In this document: positions 40,454 through 53,349 of the stretch, in pieces
How positions within the stretch are numbered: position 1 is the stretch's first letter
How the letters are laid out: each line of letters starts with the position of its first letter
Source of the DNA: Rhodanobacter fulvus Jip2
Lineage (GTDB): Bacteria > Pseudomonadota > Gammaproteobacteria > Xanthomonadales > Rhodanobacteraceae
Direction: 5' to 3'
Assembly: GCF_000264315.1 (NCBI RefSeq)
Contig: NZ_AJXU01000026.1
Location: 1-55,707, forward strand
Length of the DNA: 55,707 nucleotides
Made by a program: the position numbers and the translations under genes
Notes under the pieces: model-generated
What the model was told of the DNA's origin: nothing
Seen by the model: the letters and a program-made list of their open reading frames with translations, nothing else
The model's database searches: none

Positions 40454-42946
40454 ATGACCGTGATACTGACCGTGCTGGCAGCGTTGATCGCGTCGGGCGC
40501 CTGTGCCTACCACCGCAGCAGCCTGCGCACGTGGGCCATCGCCACGGTCGCGACCACCGTGATCGTGGGGCTGGTGCTGCAAACGCCCTGGACGATGGTG
40601 ATCCTGCTGGTGATCGAGGGCTTGATCGCGGTGCCGTTGCTGATGGTGGGTTTCCGCCGCCAGCAAATCAGCGCGCCGCTGCTGAAAATGTTTGCCAGGG
40701 TCACGCCGAAACTTTCGGAAACCGAACAGACCGCGCTGGAGGCGGGCACCGTGGGTTTCGAGGGCGAGCTGTTCTCCGGCAAGCCGGACTGGTCACAGCT
40801 GCTGCGTGAGCCGAAGCCGGTACTGAGCGCGGAGGAGCAGGCGTTCCTCGACGGGCCGGTCGAGGAACTCTGCGCGATGATCGACGATTGGCAGATCACC
40901 CACGAATTGGCCGATCTGCCGCCGGAGGTGTGGGATTTCATCAAGAAGAACCGCTTCTTCGGCATGATCATTCCGAAGCAGTACGGTGGCCTGCAGTTCT
41001 CCGCGCTGGCGCATTCGGCCGTGCTGCAGAAGCTGGCCAGCATCTCGGCCACCGTGTCCTCCACCGTCGCCGTGCCGAACTCGCTGGGTCCGGCCGAGCT
41101 GCTGCTGCATTACGGCAGCGACGAGCAGAAGAACCATTACCTGCCGCGACTGGCGGTGGGCGAGGAGATCCCCTGTTTCGCCCTGACCGGCCCGTACGCC
41201 GGCTCCGACGCCACCTCGATCACCGACTACGGTGTGGTCTGCAAGCAGGTGGTCGATGGCGTGGAGACGCTCGGCATGCGTCTTACCTTCGACAAGCGCT
41301 ACATCACGCTGGCGCCGATCGCCACTGTGGTCGGCCTGGCGTTCCGGCTGTACGACCCGGAAAAGCTGCTGGGCGAAGAAGAGGACCTGGGCATCACCCT
41401 GGCGCTGCTGCCGCGCGCCACGCCGGGCCTGGAAATCGGGCGGCGTCATTTCCCGTTGAACATCCCGTTCCAGAATGGTCCGCTGCACGGCAAGGATGTT
41501 TTCGTGCCGCTGTCGGTGCTGATCGGCGGGCCGAAAATGGCCGGCCATGGCTGGCGCATGCTGGTTGAGGTGTTGTCGGTGGGCCGCGCCATTTCATTGC
41601 CGTCCAACGCCACCGGCGCCATGCGCACTTCCACGGCGGCCACCGGCGCGTACGCGCGCATGCGCAAGCAGTTCGGGTTGGCCATTGCGCGTTTCGAGGG
41701 CGTGGAGGAAGCGCTGGCACGCATCGGTGGCCTGACCTATGCCACCACGGCGTTGTCACGTGCCACGGCGGCGGCGGTCGATCGCGGCGAGAAGCCGGCG
41801 GTGACGTCAGCCATCGCCAAGTACCACGCCACCGAATGGGCGCGCCAGGTGGCTAGCGACACCATGGACGTGCACGGCGGCAAGGCCGTGCAGCTGGGGC
41901 CGAAGAACTACGCCGGGCGCGGCTGGGCCAGCGTGCCGATCGCGATCACGGTGGAAGGCGCCAACATCATGACGCGCAGCCTGATGATCTTCGGCCAGGG
42001 TGCGATCCGCTGCCATCCCTACGTGTTGAAGGAAATGCAGGCGCTGTCGATCGCCGACCGTGGCGAGCAACTGCGCATGTTCGACCGGGCCCTGTTCGGC
42101 CATATCGGTTTCGGCATCTCCAACGCCGTGCGCAGCCTGGTGCTCGGGTTGACCGGATCGGCCATCGGCGAGGCCGCCGGCGACGCCTACACGCGCCGCT
42201 ATTACCGCAAGCTCAACCGCTATTCCGCCGCGCTGGCGTTGTGCGCCGACGTGGCCATGGGCGTGCTGGGCGGCAAGCTCAAGTTCAAGGAAAAGCTGTC
42301 GGCGCGGCTGGGTGACGTGCTGAGCTATCTCTACATCGCCAGCGCCATGCTGAAACGCTACGAGGACAACGGCCGGCCCGAGGCCGATCGGCCGCTGCTG
42401 GCGTGGGCGTTTCATGAATGCGTGTGGCGGATGCAGATGGCGCTGGATGGCGTGATCCGCAACTTCCCGGTGCGGCCGGTGGCGTGGGTGATGCGCGCGC
42501 TGGTGTTTCCGTTCGGCCGGCGCGAAGTGCCACCGTCCGACCGGCTGGGGCGTCGTGTCGCGGCGATCATCACGGCGCCGGGCGAGGCGCGCGACCGCTT
42601 GCTGGAATGGGTCTACCTGACGCCCACGCCGAACAACACCGTCGGCCGCATGGAAGCATTGCTGCCCCAGGTGATTGCTGCCGAGCCAGTCGAGCGGAAG
42701 TTCGGCAAGGCGCAGAAGGCGGGTCAGTTCAAGTCGCACGACTATGTCGGCCAACTGCACGAGGCGCTGGATCAGGGCGTGATTTCGACGGCCGAACTGG
42801 AGCTGCTGAAGCGGGTGCGCGAAGGCGTGTTCGAGTTCATTTCGGTGGACGATTTCGATGCGTCCGAATTGCGCGCCAAGGTGACCCGGGCCGATCGCCG
42901 TCAGCAGGCCGCGACCGGTAGCGAGGCTGGAAACGGCACGGCCTGA
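40454..42946 (+). CDS. fadE: FadE-type acyl-CoA dehydrogenase
   Basis: The 830-residue protein matches E. coli FadE over its length (814 residues). N-terminal membrane helices are followed by FLDGPVEELCAMIDDWQITHELADLPPEVWDF, YGGLQFSALAHS, VPNSLGPAELLLHYG, KRYITLAPIATVVGLAF, GKDVFVPLSVLIGGPKMAGHGWRMLVE and AITVEGANIMTRSLMIFGQGAIRCHPYV, with DDFD near the end. It catalyses the first step of beta-oxidation at the inner membrane and reduces ETF. A GAGGTAG ribosome-binding site precedes the start. It is followed by a strong hairpin. Confidence 0.96.
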   Translation: MTVILTVLAALIASGACAYHRSSLRTWAIATVATTVIVGLVLQTPWTMVILLVIEGLIAVPLLMVGFRRQQISAPLLKMFARVTPKLSETEQTALEAGTVGFEGELFSGKPDWSQLLREPKPVLSAEEQAFLDGPVEELCAMIDDWQITHELADLPPEVWDFIKKNRFFGMIIPKQYGGLQFSALAHSAVLQKLASISATVSSTVAVPNSLGPAELLLHYGSDEQKNHYLPRLAVGEEIPCFALTGPYAGSDATSITDYGVVCKQVVDGVETLGMRLTFDKRYITLAPIATVVGLAFRLYDPEKLLGEEEDLGITLALLPRATPGLEIGRRHFPLNIPFQNGPLHGKDVFVPLSVLIGGPKMAGHGWRMLVEVLSVGRAISLPSNATGAMRTSTAATGAYARMRKQFGLAIARFEGVEEALARIGGLTYATTALSRATAAAVDRGEKPAVTSAIAKYHATEWARQVASDTMDVHGGKAVQLGPKNYAGRGWASVPIAITVEGANIMTRSLMIFGQGAIRCHPYVLKEMQALSIADRGEQLRMFDRALFGHIGFGISNAVRSLVLGLTGSAIGEAAGDAYTRRYYRKLNRYSAALALCADVAMGVLGGKLKFKEKLSARLGDVLSYLYIASAMLKRYEDNGRPEADRPLLAWAFHECVWRMQMALDGVIRNFPVRPVAWVMRALVFPFGRREVPPSDRLGRRVAAIITAPGEARDRLLEWVYLTPTPNNTVGRMEALLPQVIAAEPVERKFGKAQKAGQFKSHDYVGQLHEALDQGVISTAELELLKRVREGVFEFISVDDFDASELRAKVTRADRRQQAATGSEAGNGTA

Positions 42947-42961
42947 TCTTCGCCGTGAGGC

Positions 42962-42998
42962 ATGGCGCGGCCGTTGCGGCAAGGCCGCGCCATCTTTG
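42962..42998 (+). terminator. Hairpin terminator after fadE
   Basis: An 11-base perfect stem ATGGCGCGGCC / GGCCGCGCCAT with a 10-base loop is followed by CTTTG. It separates fadE from the convergent diguanylate cyclase gene. Confidence 0.75.
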
Positions 42999-43006
42999 TA
43001 CCGCGT

Positions 43007-44005
43007 TCAGTCCGCCGCCATCGCGCAGCGGTTGCGGCCGCCGTCCTTGGCCCGGTAAAGCGCGCGATCGGCGGCCTGGATCAGCTCCTCGTCGTCCGAC
43101 GTTTCCTTCCACAACGCGATGCCGATGCTGGCGCTGATGTTCGCCTCGAAAGGGCCGTGGCGGCCTTCCAGCGGATACGGTCGCGCCAGCAGGTTGCACA
43201 CATGCTGGCAGCGGTCCAGGATCGGTGCCACGTCGGTGACGTCCTCCAGGATCAGCGCAAACTCGTCGCCGCCCAGGCGCGCCACCGTGTCGTTGGCGCG
43301 CAGGTGCCCGCGCAGACGCATGGCGATCGCCTGCAGCAGCGCATCGCCGGCGGGGTGCCCGTAGCTATCGTTGACCGCCTTGAACCCGTCGATATCCATC
43401 AACGCCAGCGCGAACGGATGGTGCTGGCGCGAGCCTCGCTGCATGGCGGTCTGCAGCCGATCCTGGAACAGCACGCGGTTGGGCAGGCCGGTGAGCATGT
43501 CGTGGGTGGCCTGGTGCCGCACCTGCGCCTCGACCCGCTTGCGCTCGGTGATTTCCACCTGCAGTTGCTGGTTGCGCTCGGTCAGCTCATCCATCGCCTG
43601 CTGCAACTGCACGCGGGCGGAATAGAGGTCGAGAAAGACCCGTACCTTCGACTGCAGGATCGCGTCGTTGATCGGCTTGGCGATGTAGTCGACCGCGCCG
43701 GAGCGGTAACCCTTGAGGCGATTGAGATCGTCCGCGTAGGCGGCGGTGACGAAGATGATCGGCGTGTCGCGCATCTGCTCGGTCTCGCCGAGCAGCGCGG
43801 CCACTTCGAAGCCGTCCATGTCCGGCATGTTCACGTCCAGCAGGATCAGCGCGAACTCGTGGTCGAGGCACAAGGCCAGCGCCTCGTTGCCGCTGCCGGC
43901 CTCCAGCAGTTGGGCACCGCAGCGGGCCAGCAGGCGGCGCATGGCGACCAGGTTGGCCGGGATGTCGTCCACCACCAGGACTTTCGGGGAAATCGCCGCG
44001 TTCAC
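43007..44005 (-). CDS. Response regulator with GGDEF diguanylate cyclase domain
   Basis: Given from the GTG at 44005, which overlaps the cheB stop (GTGA), the product has 332 residues; a GTG at 44014 is also possible. The receiver domain has VLVVDDIPANL, the phosphorylation site D57 in LILLDVNMPDMDG and IAKPIND. A short coiled-coil linker (LQQAMDELTERNQQLQVEITERKRVEAQ) leads to a GGDEF domain with an intact RLGGDEFALILED. Phosphorylation by the hybrid kinase of the same operon should control c-di-GMP synthesis. It is the last of four coupled genes. Confidence 0.93.
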   Translation of the reverse strand: MNAAISPKVLVVDDIPANLVAMRRLLARCGAQLLEAGSGNEALALCLDHEFALILLDVNMPDMDGFEVAALLGETEQMRDTPIIFVTAAYADDLNRLKGYRSGAVDYIAKPINDAILQSKVRVFLDLYSARVQLQQAMDELTERNQQLQVEITERKRVEAQVRHQATHDMLTGLPNRVLFQDRLQTAMQRGSRQHHPFALALMDIDGFKAVNDSYGHPAGDALLQAIAMRLRGHLRANDTVARLGGDEFALILEDVTDVAPILDRCQHVCNLLARPYPLEGRHGPFEANISASIGIALWKETSDDEELIQAADRALYRAKDGGRNRCAMAAD

Positions 44006-44568
44006 GTCATGCACAACCGGTTGATCAAGGAAGCCATTTCATCCAGCGCCACGCAATGGTCGGCGCCCGCCAGTTCCAGCGCCGCCCGCGGCATGGCCGG
44101 TGCCGCGGCGTCGTCGGGTTGCTGCACGATGGCAGCGCCGCCGGCGCGCCGTACGCACGCCAGGCCTGCGGCGCCATCGGCGTTGGCACCGGTCAGTATT
44201 ACAGCGATCAGGCCTTCGCCGCAGGCTTCGGCGGCGCTGCCGAACAACACGTCGATCGAGGGGCGCGAGAAGCCGACGGGCTCATCGACCGACAATGCGA
44301 ACCGGCGGCCACGCTCGATCAGCAAGTGGTAATCCGGCGGCGCCACCTGGACCATGCCACCTCGCAACGGCTCGCGCTCGCAGGCCTCGATCACCGGCAG
44401 GGTGCTGTGTTGCGCCAGCAGGTGGCACATGGTGTGTGGGCTGCTGGTGGCGTGGCTGCACACGACCACGGATGCCGGCAGCCGATGGTCGAGCGCGCCG
44501 AGCAGCCGTGCGAGCGCGCCCGGCCCGCCGGTGGAGCAACCGATGACGATGGTTTCAACCGCCTTCAT
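44002..44568 (-). CDS. cheB: CheB-type methylesterase domain protein without receiver
   Basis: The 188-residue protein starts MKAVETIVIGCSTGGPGAL at 44568 and overlaps cheR by 14 bases. The catalytic pattern matches CheB: the serine in GCSTGG (S12), the histidine in VVCSHATSSPHT, PPDYHLLIERG, SRPSIDVLFGSAAEACG and LTGANADGAAGL with the third catalytic residue. The usual receiver domain is absent, so control must come from elsewhere. In systems of this type CheB and CheR can modify or bind the partner kinase rather than a chemoreceptor; no chemoreceptor or cheAWY gene is in the window. Confidence 0.92.
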   Translation of the reverse strand: MKAVETIVIGCSTGGPGALARLLGALDHRLPASVVVCSHATSSPHTMCHLLAQHSTLPVIEACEREPLRGGMVQVAPPDYHLLIERGRRFALSVDEPVGFSRPSIDVLFGSAAEACGEGLIAVILTGANADGAAGLACVRRAGGAAIVQQPDDAAAPAMPRAALELAGADHCVALDEMASLINRLCMT

Positions 44569-45426
44569 CGTGAACCGGCTCGGGGCAACGACGGAACAGG
44601 CGCAGCGAGCTGTCCAGGGCCTCGAAATCGCGTGCGGCGGGCGCCAGTGCCAGATTCTCGCGCAGGCCGAGGCACAGGAAGCCACCCGGCAGCAGGCTGT
44701 CGCGGAACATCGCCAGCACGCGATTCTGCAGCGGGTTCGAAAAGTAGATCAGCACGTTGCGGCAAAGCACCAGCTGCGCCTCGCAGAACACGGCGTCGGT
44801 GACCAGGTTGTGATCGGCGAAAACCACATTGCGGCGCAGGCGCTGGTCGAGCTTGATGAAGTCGTAGCGCGCGCTGTAGTAATCGGCCAGCGAGCAGGTG
44901 CCGCCGGCCGCCTGGTAGTTGCGCGACCACGCCTGCGCCTCCCGCGCCGGGTAGATGCCTTCGCGTGCCTGGCGCAGCGCGGCGTCGTTGAAATCGGTGG
45001 CGTAGATCTGGCAGCGGTCGTACAGCCCGGCTTCCTCCAGCAGGATCGCCAGCGAATAGATTTCCTGCCCGCGGGCGCAGCCCGCCTGCCAGATCGTGAT
45101 GCGCGGATATACCGACAGCGCAGGCAGCACCTGTTCGCGCAACGCGCGAAACACGGGTGGATCGCGGAACATGTCCGACACCGGTACCGACAACCCCTCC
45201 AGCACCTGCGGCAGGAAGGTGGGGTCGTGCAGCAGGCGGCCGGTCAGCGTGCTGATGTTGCTGGTGCGATGCTGCTCGACCAGCTGATAGACGCGCCGCT
45301 TCAACGAGGCGGGCGCGTACTGCGCGAAATCGTAGCCGTGGCGCTGGCGCATCGCGCTGACGAACAGGTTCAGCTCGATGTCGTCGAGTTCGGGATCGAT
45401 GCCGGACAGATTCAGCGCGACCGGAT

Positions 45427-45430
<4 letters not shown>
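44555..45430 (-). CDS. cheR: CheR-type protein methyltransferase
   Basis: The 291-residue protein starts MNPVALNLSGIDPELDDIELN at 45430, overlapping the kinase stop (ATGA). The N-terminal CheR domain has RHGYDFAQYAPASLKRRVYQLVEQHR. The SAM-binding domain has IWQAGCARGQEIYSLAILLEEAG, IYATDFNDAALRQAREGIYP, RNVLIYFSNPLQNRVLAMF and PGGFLCLGLRENL. A SAM-dependent glutamate methyltransferase activity is expected. The substrate may be the hybrid kinase of this operon, since no chemoreceptor gene is present. Confidence 0.94.
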
Positions 45431-49047
<3,617 letters not shown>

Positions 49048-49173
49048 GCCCCCACCCGCCGTCTGGAAGGACGTCCCCTGCGCCCCACCCCCTGTTTCGC
49101 AGGTCGATCCGACATCGCGAAGATTAGCGTAGGCCCTGCCGGGAAAACAGCGTGGTTGCGGCTTGCACGCCTC

Positions 49174-50094
49174 TCAGCGGCGGCGCCAGGCTGGTGGTAC
49201 GAGCGTGCCGCGACGGTATGCCACGGCAAGCAGGCCCAGCGAGCACAGCAAGCACAGCGTCAGCGTGACCACCGACGCCTCCGCGCCAAACACGCCGCCG
49301 CTCAGCCAGTCCGGCCCGGTCCGTTGCGACACCAGCCAGCCGTCCGCGCTGAGTCCCGATACCGGGATTCCGTAGATCGTGCCCTGCGCGAAATTCCATG
49401 CCGCATGCACGCCCATGCATAGCGGCAGCGAGCGGGTCACGTGGTAGAGCAGGCCGAACAGCAGACCCGCTTCAATGGCGATGGCAGACGAACTCCACGC
49501 GGTGGCACCGGGGTTGTGGGCGTGGGCGAAGCCGAAGAACAATGCCGAAATCAGCAGCGCGGCCCAGGTGCCCAGGCCCTCTTCGGTGACGCGGAAGAGT
49601 ACGCCGCGGAACATGATTTCCTCGCCGATGCCGGCACCCAGGCCCGTCATCAAAAGCGCCGGCAGCCACGCGGCATGCGGATTGAATCCGGTGACGTGGT
49701 AGCTGCCCAGCAGCCACAGCAAGCCCACCGCCGTGCTGAACAGCAAGCTGCCGGCGAGAATGCCCAGCAAGCCCTGCGGCAGCAGCTTGCGCGGCGCCAG
49801 TTCGCGCAGTGGCCGGTGCTCGATCAGCCTGACCAGCACGACATAGGCCAGTACCGTCGGCACCACGCGGATCAGGAACTGGGCCAGGCCGAGCATCGGT
49901 GTCGTCGCGCCCTTGCCGGCCAGCATGGCCTTGTCTATCCCGAGCAGCAGGTGCAGCGCGATGCCGGTCAGTGCCGAAAAAACCACGAACAGCGCCACGA
50001 AAATCACGATGCGCGCCAGCGGTGAATACAGCATCCAGCGTTTCCACTTCGTTGCCGAATCCGGGGTAACGAAGGCAACGTGAGCGGTTGGCAT
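49174..50094 (-). CDS. CPBP (CAAX/Abi) family intramembrane metalloprotease
   Basis: The 306-residue protein starts MPTAHVAFVTPDS at 50094, with GGAG upstream. It has about seven or eight membrane helices. The family motifs are EEIMFRG with E158, E159 and R163, FFGFAHAHN with H191, and HAAWN near 245. These residues form the metal/glutamate active site of Rce1-like enzymes. Bacterial members include bacteriocin-immunity and protein-maturation proteases; the substrate here is unknown. It lies between prfC and the hybrid kinase gene on the same strand. Confidence 0.9.
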   Translation of the reverse strand: MPTAHVAFVTPDSATKWKRWMLYSPLARIVIFVALFVVFSALTGIALHLLLGIDKAMLAGKGATTPMLGLAQFLIRVVPTVLAYVVLVRLIEHRPLRELAPRKLLPQGLLGILAGSLLFSTAVGLLWLLGSYHVTGFNPHAAWLPALLMTGLGAGIGEEIMFRGVLFRVTEEGLGTWAALLISALFFGFAHAHNPGATAWSSSAIAIEAGLLFGLLYHVTRSLPLCMGVHAAWNFAQGTIYGIPVSGLSADGWLVSQRTGPDWLSGGVFGAEASVVTLTLCLLCSLGLLAVAYRRGTLVPPAWRRR

Positions 50095-50179
50095 GCCGGG
50101 TGTCTCCATGAAGTGGGTGCCGCGACAGCCTGACGATTGGCGGTGGCCCACGGTAGTGACAGCTGTCACGCCGAATGGC

Positions 50180-51781
50180 TCACACGACGACGGCCGCCGC
50201 GTGCTCGCGGGTGTTCGCGAAGCGCACCTGCGGCCAGCGCTCCTGCGCCAGTTGCAGGTTGACCCGAGTGGGTGCGATGTAGACCAGCTCGCCGGCGCCG
50301 TCGATGGCCAGGTTCATCGCGTTTTTCTCGCGGAACTCCTCCAGCTTCTTCTCGTCGTCGCAGTGCACCCAGCGCGCGGTGCTGACGGTGACGGGCACGA
50401 AGGTGGCGTCCACGTTGTATTCGTCCTTCAACCGGTAGGCGACCACCTCGAACTGCAGCACGCCGACCGCGCCCAGGATCAGGTCGTTCGACATCAGCGG
50501 GCGGAAGAACTGGGTGGCGCCTTCCTCGCTCAACTGCGCCAGGCCCTTCTGCAGGGCTTTCATCTTCAGCGGATCGCGCAACTGCGCACGGCGGAACAAC
50601 TCCGGCGCGAAGTTGGGGATGCCGGTGAACGACACTGCCTCGCCCTCGGTGAAGGTGTCACCGATGGTGATGGTGCCGTGGTTGTGCAGGCCGATCACGT
50701 CGCCCGGGTAGGCCGTCTCCACGATCTCGCGATCCGAGGCCATGAAGGTCAGCGCATTGGCGATGCGCACCTCCTTGCCGGTGCGCGTCTGCACCATCTT
50801 CATGCCCGCGTTGTAGGTACCCGAGCAGACCCGCATGAAGGCCACGCGGTCGCGGTGTGCCGGATCCATGTTGGCCTGGATCTTGAACACGAAGCCGGAG
50901 AGTTTTTCCTCCTCCGGCTCGATCGCCCGCGTGGTGGTGTCGCGCGGCTGCGGCGACGGTGCGTTCTGGACGAAGAAATCCAGCAGCAGCTGCACGCCGA
51001 AGTTGTTCACCGCCGAGCCGAAGAACACCGGCGTCTGCTTGCCGGCCAGGTACTCGTCGATATCGAACGAGGGCGCCGCCCCCTGCACCAGTTCCAGTTC
51101 CTCGCGCAGTTCGCGCATCGCCTCGTCGCCGATGCGCTCCAGCAGGCCGGGCGCATCCAGGCCCTTGAAGATGGTCGAATCCTGCCGCGTGAAATTCTTG
51201 CCCGCCTCGAAGATGTGCACCTCGTCCAGCGCCAGGTGGTACACGCCCTTCAGCCGCTTGCCCATGCCGATCGGCCAGGTCAGCGGCGCGCAGGCGATGC
51301 CCAGCACCGACTCCACCTCGTCCAGCAATTCGATCGGCGAACGGCCCTCGCGGTCGAGCTTGTTGATGAAGGTCATGATCGGCGTATCGCGCAGCCGGCA
51401 GACTTCCATCAGCTTGATCGTGCGCTCCTCCACGCCCTTGGCGCAGTCGATCACCATCAGCGCCGAATCCACCGCGGTCAGCACGCGGTAAGTGTCCTCG
51501 GAAAAGTCTGCGTGTCCCGGCGTGTCGAGCAGGTTGATGATCTTGCCCTCGTACGGGAACTGCATCACCGAGGACGTCACCGAAATCCCGCGCTCCTTTT
51601 CCAGCGCCATCCAGTCCGAGGTGGCGCTGCGCGACGTCTTGCGGCTCTTCACCGAACCGGCCATCTGGATCGCGCCGCCGAACAGCAGCAGCTTCTCGGT
51701 CAGCGTGGTCTTGCCCGCGTCAGGATGGCTGACGATGGCGAAGGTGCGGCGGCGGCGGGTTTCTTGCAGGTGGGTGGGCAT
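50180..51781 (-). CDS. prfC: Peptide chain release factor 3
   Basis: The 533-residue protein starts [17 protein letters not shown] at 51781, which fits the E. coli RF3 N-terminus (E. coli RF3 is 529 residues). GTPase motifs are [27 protein letters not shown] and [14 protein letters not shown]3-specific segments include [44 protein letters not shown] and [17 protein letters not shown]3 uses GTP to release RF1/RF2 from the ribosome after termination. No clear ribosome-binding site is seen. It is on the same strand as the CPBP gene with an 85-base gap. Confidence 0.97.
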   Translation of the reverse strand: MPTHLQETRRRRTFAIVSHPDAGKTTLTEKLLLFGGAIQMAGSVKSRKTSRSATSDWMALEKERGISVTSSVMQFPYEGKIINLLDTPGHADFSEDTYRVLTAVDSALMVIDCAKGVEERTIKLMEVCRLRDTPIMTFINKLDREGRSPIELLDEVESVLGIACAPLTWPIGMGKRLKGVYHLALDEVHIFEAGKNFTRQDSTIFKGLDAPGLLERIGDEAMRELREELELVQGAAPSFDIDEYLAGKQTPVFFGSAVNNFGVQLLLDFFVQNAPSPQPRDTTTRAIEPEEEKLSGFVFKIQANMDPAHRDRVAFMRVCSGTYNAGMKMVQTRTGKEVRIANALTFMASDREIVETAYPGDVIGLHNHGTITIGDTFTEGEAVSFTGIPNFAPELFRRAQLRDPLKMKALQKGLAQLSEEGATQFFRPLMSNDLILGAVGVLQFEVVAYRLKDEYNVDATFVPVTVSTARWVHCDDEKKLEEFREKNAMNLAIDGAGELVYIAPTRVNLQLAQERWPQVRFANTREHAAAVVV

Positions 51782-52219
51782 GGGTGGGCAATCGCGGGAG
51801 CGTGAGCCCGCCATTGTAACGTGGATGGACTACGCGCCTGGCGCCGCCCTTCGTCCCCGCGCGCATAAATCGGCTCGCACTACGGCGTCTTGGCAACTGC
51901 CTGCTGCGGGCCACGTTCCTTGCTGGCGATCAAATGCGTCATGACCACGATGTTGACATCCTATCGATGCCTGCTCGCACTGGTGGAAAACGTGTGCCAT
52001 GGCGCACGTTGAGAAGCGCCGCCGTCGAACGCCGACATCATGCTGGAAAAAACCTACATGACGGACCCGGCAAGGACGTCAAAAAATATCAGGTTCCATC
52101 GCCAGACCTTCATCCGGTATCACGCAAAGATGGCTCGCCGTTCACGACTCTCGTGTACCGGCACGATGCATGCGGTTAATCCATGCATCTGACTATTCCC
52201 TGGGGACAATGGAGTTGTT
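51782..52219. other. Gene-free interval between prfC and the CsgG-like lipoprotein gene
   Basis: No gene is supported here. TTGACA occurs at 51953-51958 without a convincing -10 at 15-19 bases. An imperfect palindrome, ACGTGTGCC / GGCGCACGT, lies at 51990-52009. A single GACGTC occurs near 52076. The upstream regions of both divergent genes lie here, but I cannot place either promoter with confidence. Confidence 0.5.
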
Positions 52220-53233
52220 ATGCGAGTTGAATCGGTGAAACGGACTTTGTTGATGATCAGCCTGAGTTCCGCGCTGGCGTTGGGCGGTTGCGCCAGCATG
52301 GCTACAGGTGGCGGTAAAAACCCGGTCAGCGGATCGGCCGGTGGTGCCCATAGTGCCAACGCAAATGCGAGCCTGGAGCATTGCGATCATTCCCTGGGAA
52401 CGCTGGCTGTCGAAGAGGACACGAGCGAGCCGTGGTACGCCATTCTGACCAACCAGTACCATCTGCCGGCAACCACGCCGCTTATCCGCCTGATGATCCA
52501 GCAGAGCAATTGCTTCATCGTGGTGGATCGCGGCCGCGCGATGGGATCGATGATGCAGGAGCGTGATCTGGCCGCGTCCGGTGAAATGCGCAGCAACAGT
52601 CATCTCGGCAAGGGCCAGATGGTGGCGGCCGATTACGTGGTGACGCCGAACATCCAGTTTTCCCAGAACACAGGAGGTGGCGGCGCGGCGTTGCTCGGTG
52701 GCCTGGGCGGCTACGGCGCTCTCATTGGAGCGGTAGCGGGCTCGATGAAAAGCAGTGAAGCCTCCACGACCTTGATGCTCACCGATACCCGCTCGGGTGT
52801 GCAGGTGGCCATTTCGCAGGGCAGCGCGAAAAACACCGATTTCGGCTTTGGCGGAATCCTGGGCGGACACGGTGCCGCCGGTGCTGCCGGCGCTTACAGC
52901 AAGACGCCACAAGGCAAGGTCATTGCCGCGGCGTTTCTGGACTCCTACAACCAGATGGTGAAGTCCGTGCGCGAGTACGCGCCGCAGCGCGCGGCCGGTG
53001 GCCTGGGGACCGGCGGGGCACTGGCGGTGGATGGCGCCTCCACGCCCTCCTCGGGCAATTTCTCCGTGGCCGACGCGCAACGCAAGCTTGCCGAGTTGGG
53101 CTTGTACACGAGCAAGGTCGATGGCGTGTCCGGGCCAGGGACCTTGGCGGCGATCCGGAGATTCCAGAAGATCCGCGGCCTCGCAACGACCGGTCAATTG
53201 GACGGTGCGACTGTCGGGGCCTTGCAGCAGTAA
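52220..53233 (+). CDS. Lipoprotein with CsgG-like domain and C-terminal peptidoglycan-binding domain
   Basis: The 337-residue protein has a lipoprotein signal (KRTLLMISLSSALALGGC, lipid on C24). The middle part (about 55-240) looks like the CsgG/HfaB family: a short ATPase-like fold with RLMIQQSNCFIVVDRGRAM, AADYVVTPNIQFSQN, a glycine-rich GGLGGYGALIGAVAG loop and TTLMLTDTRSGVQVAISQG, with KVIAAAFLDSYNQMVKSV as helix. The C-terminus (about 275-337) is a peptidoglycan-binding type 1 domain (VADAQRKLAELGLYTSKVDGVSGPGTLAAIRRFQ). CsgG forms the curli secretion pore; here no csg gene is near. The fusion would tether it to the cell wall. The role is unknown. Confidence 0.82.
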   Translation: MRVESVKRTLLMISLSSALALGGCASMATGGGKNPVSGSAGGAHSANANASLEHCDHSLGTLAVEEDTSEPWYAILTNQYHLPATTPLIRLMIQQSNCFIVVDRGRAMGSMMQERDLAASGEMRSNSHLGKGQMVAADYVVTPNIQFSQNTGGGGAALLGGLGGYGALIGAVAGSMKSSEASTTLMLTDTRSGVQVAISQGSAKNTDFGFGGILGGHGAAGAAGAYSKTPQGKVIAAAFLDSYNQMVKSVREYAPQRAAGGLGTGGALAVDGASTPSSGNFSVADAQRKLAELGLYTSKVDGVSGPGTLAAIRRFQKIRGLATTGQLDGATVGALQQ

Positions 53234-53277
53234 ACCGTCACCGCCGAAAACGGTGGCCGGATAACGGCAACAAAGGA

Positions 53278-53310
53278 GAACGGCGACGTAGCGATACCTC
53301 GCCGTTCTTC
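53278..53310 (+). terminator. Hairpin terminator after the CsgG-like gene
   Basis: The stem GAACGGCGA / TCGCCGTTC (9 bases) with a 12-base loop is followed by TTCGT. It lies between convergent genes; the T-run is short, so strength is uncertain. Confidence 0.6.
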
Positions 53311-53349
53311 GTGCGCGGGCCGCCGAGACCCGAAGACAAAAAAACGAAG

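Noticed and set aside
50093..51805. 570-codon plus-strand open frame opposite prfC
   Set aside because: Shadow frame; prfC on the other strand has all GTPase motifs.
52074..52082. GACGTC near 52076 as a met box
   Set aside because: A single palindrome with no adjacent octamer match.
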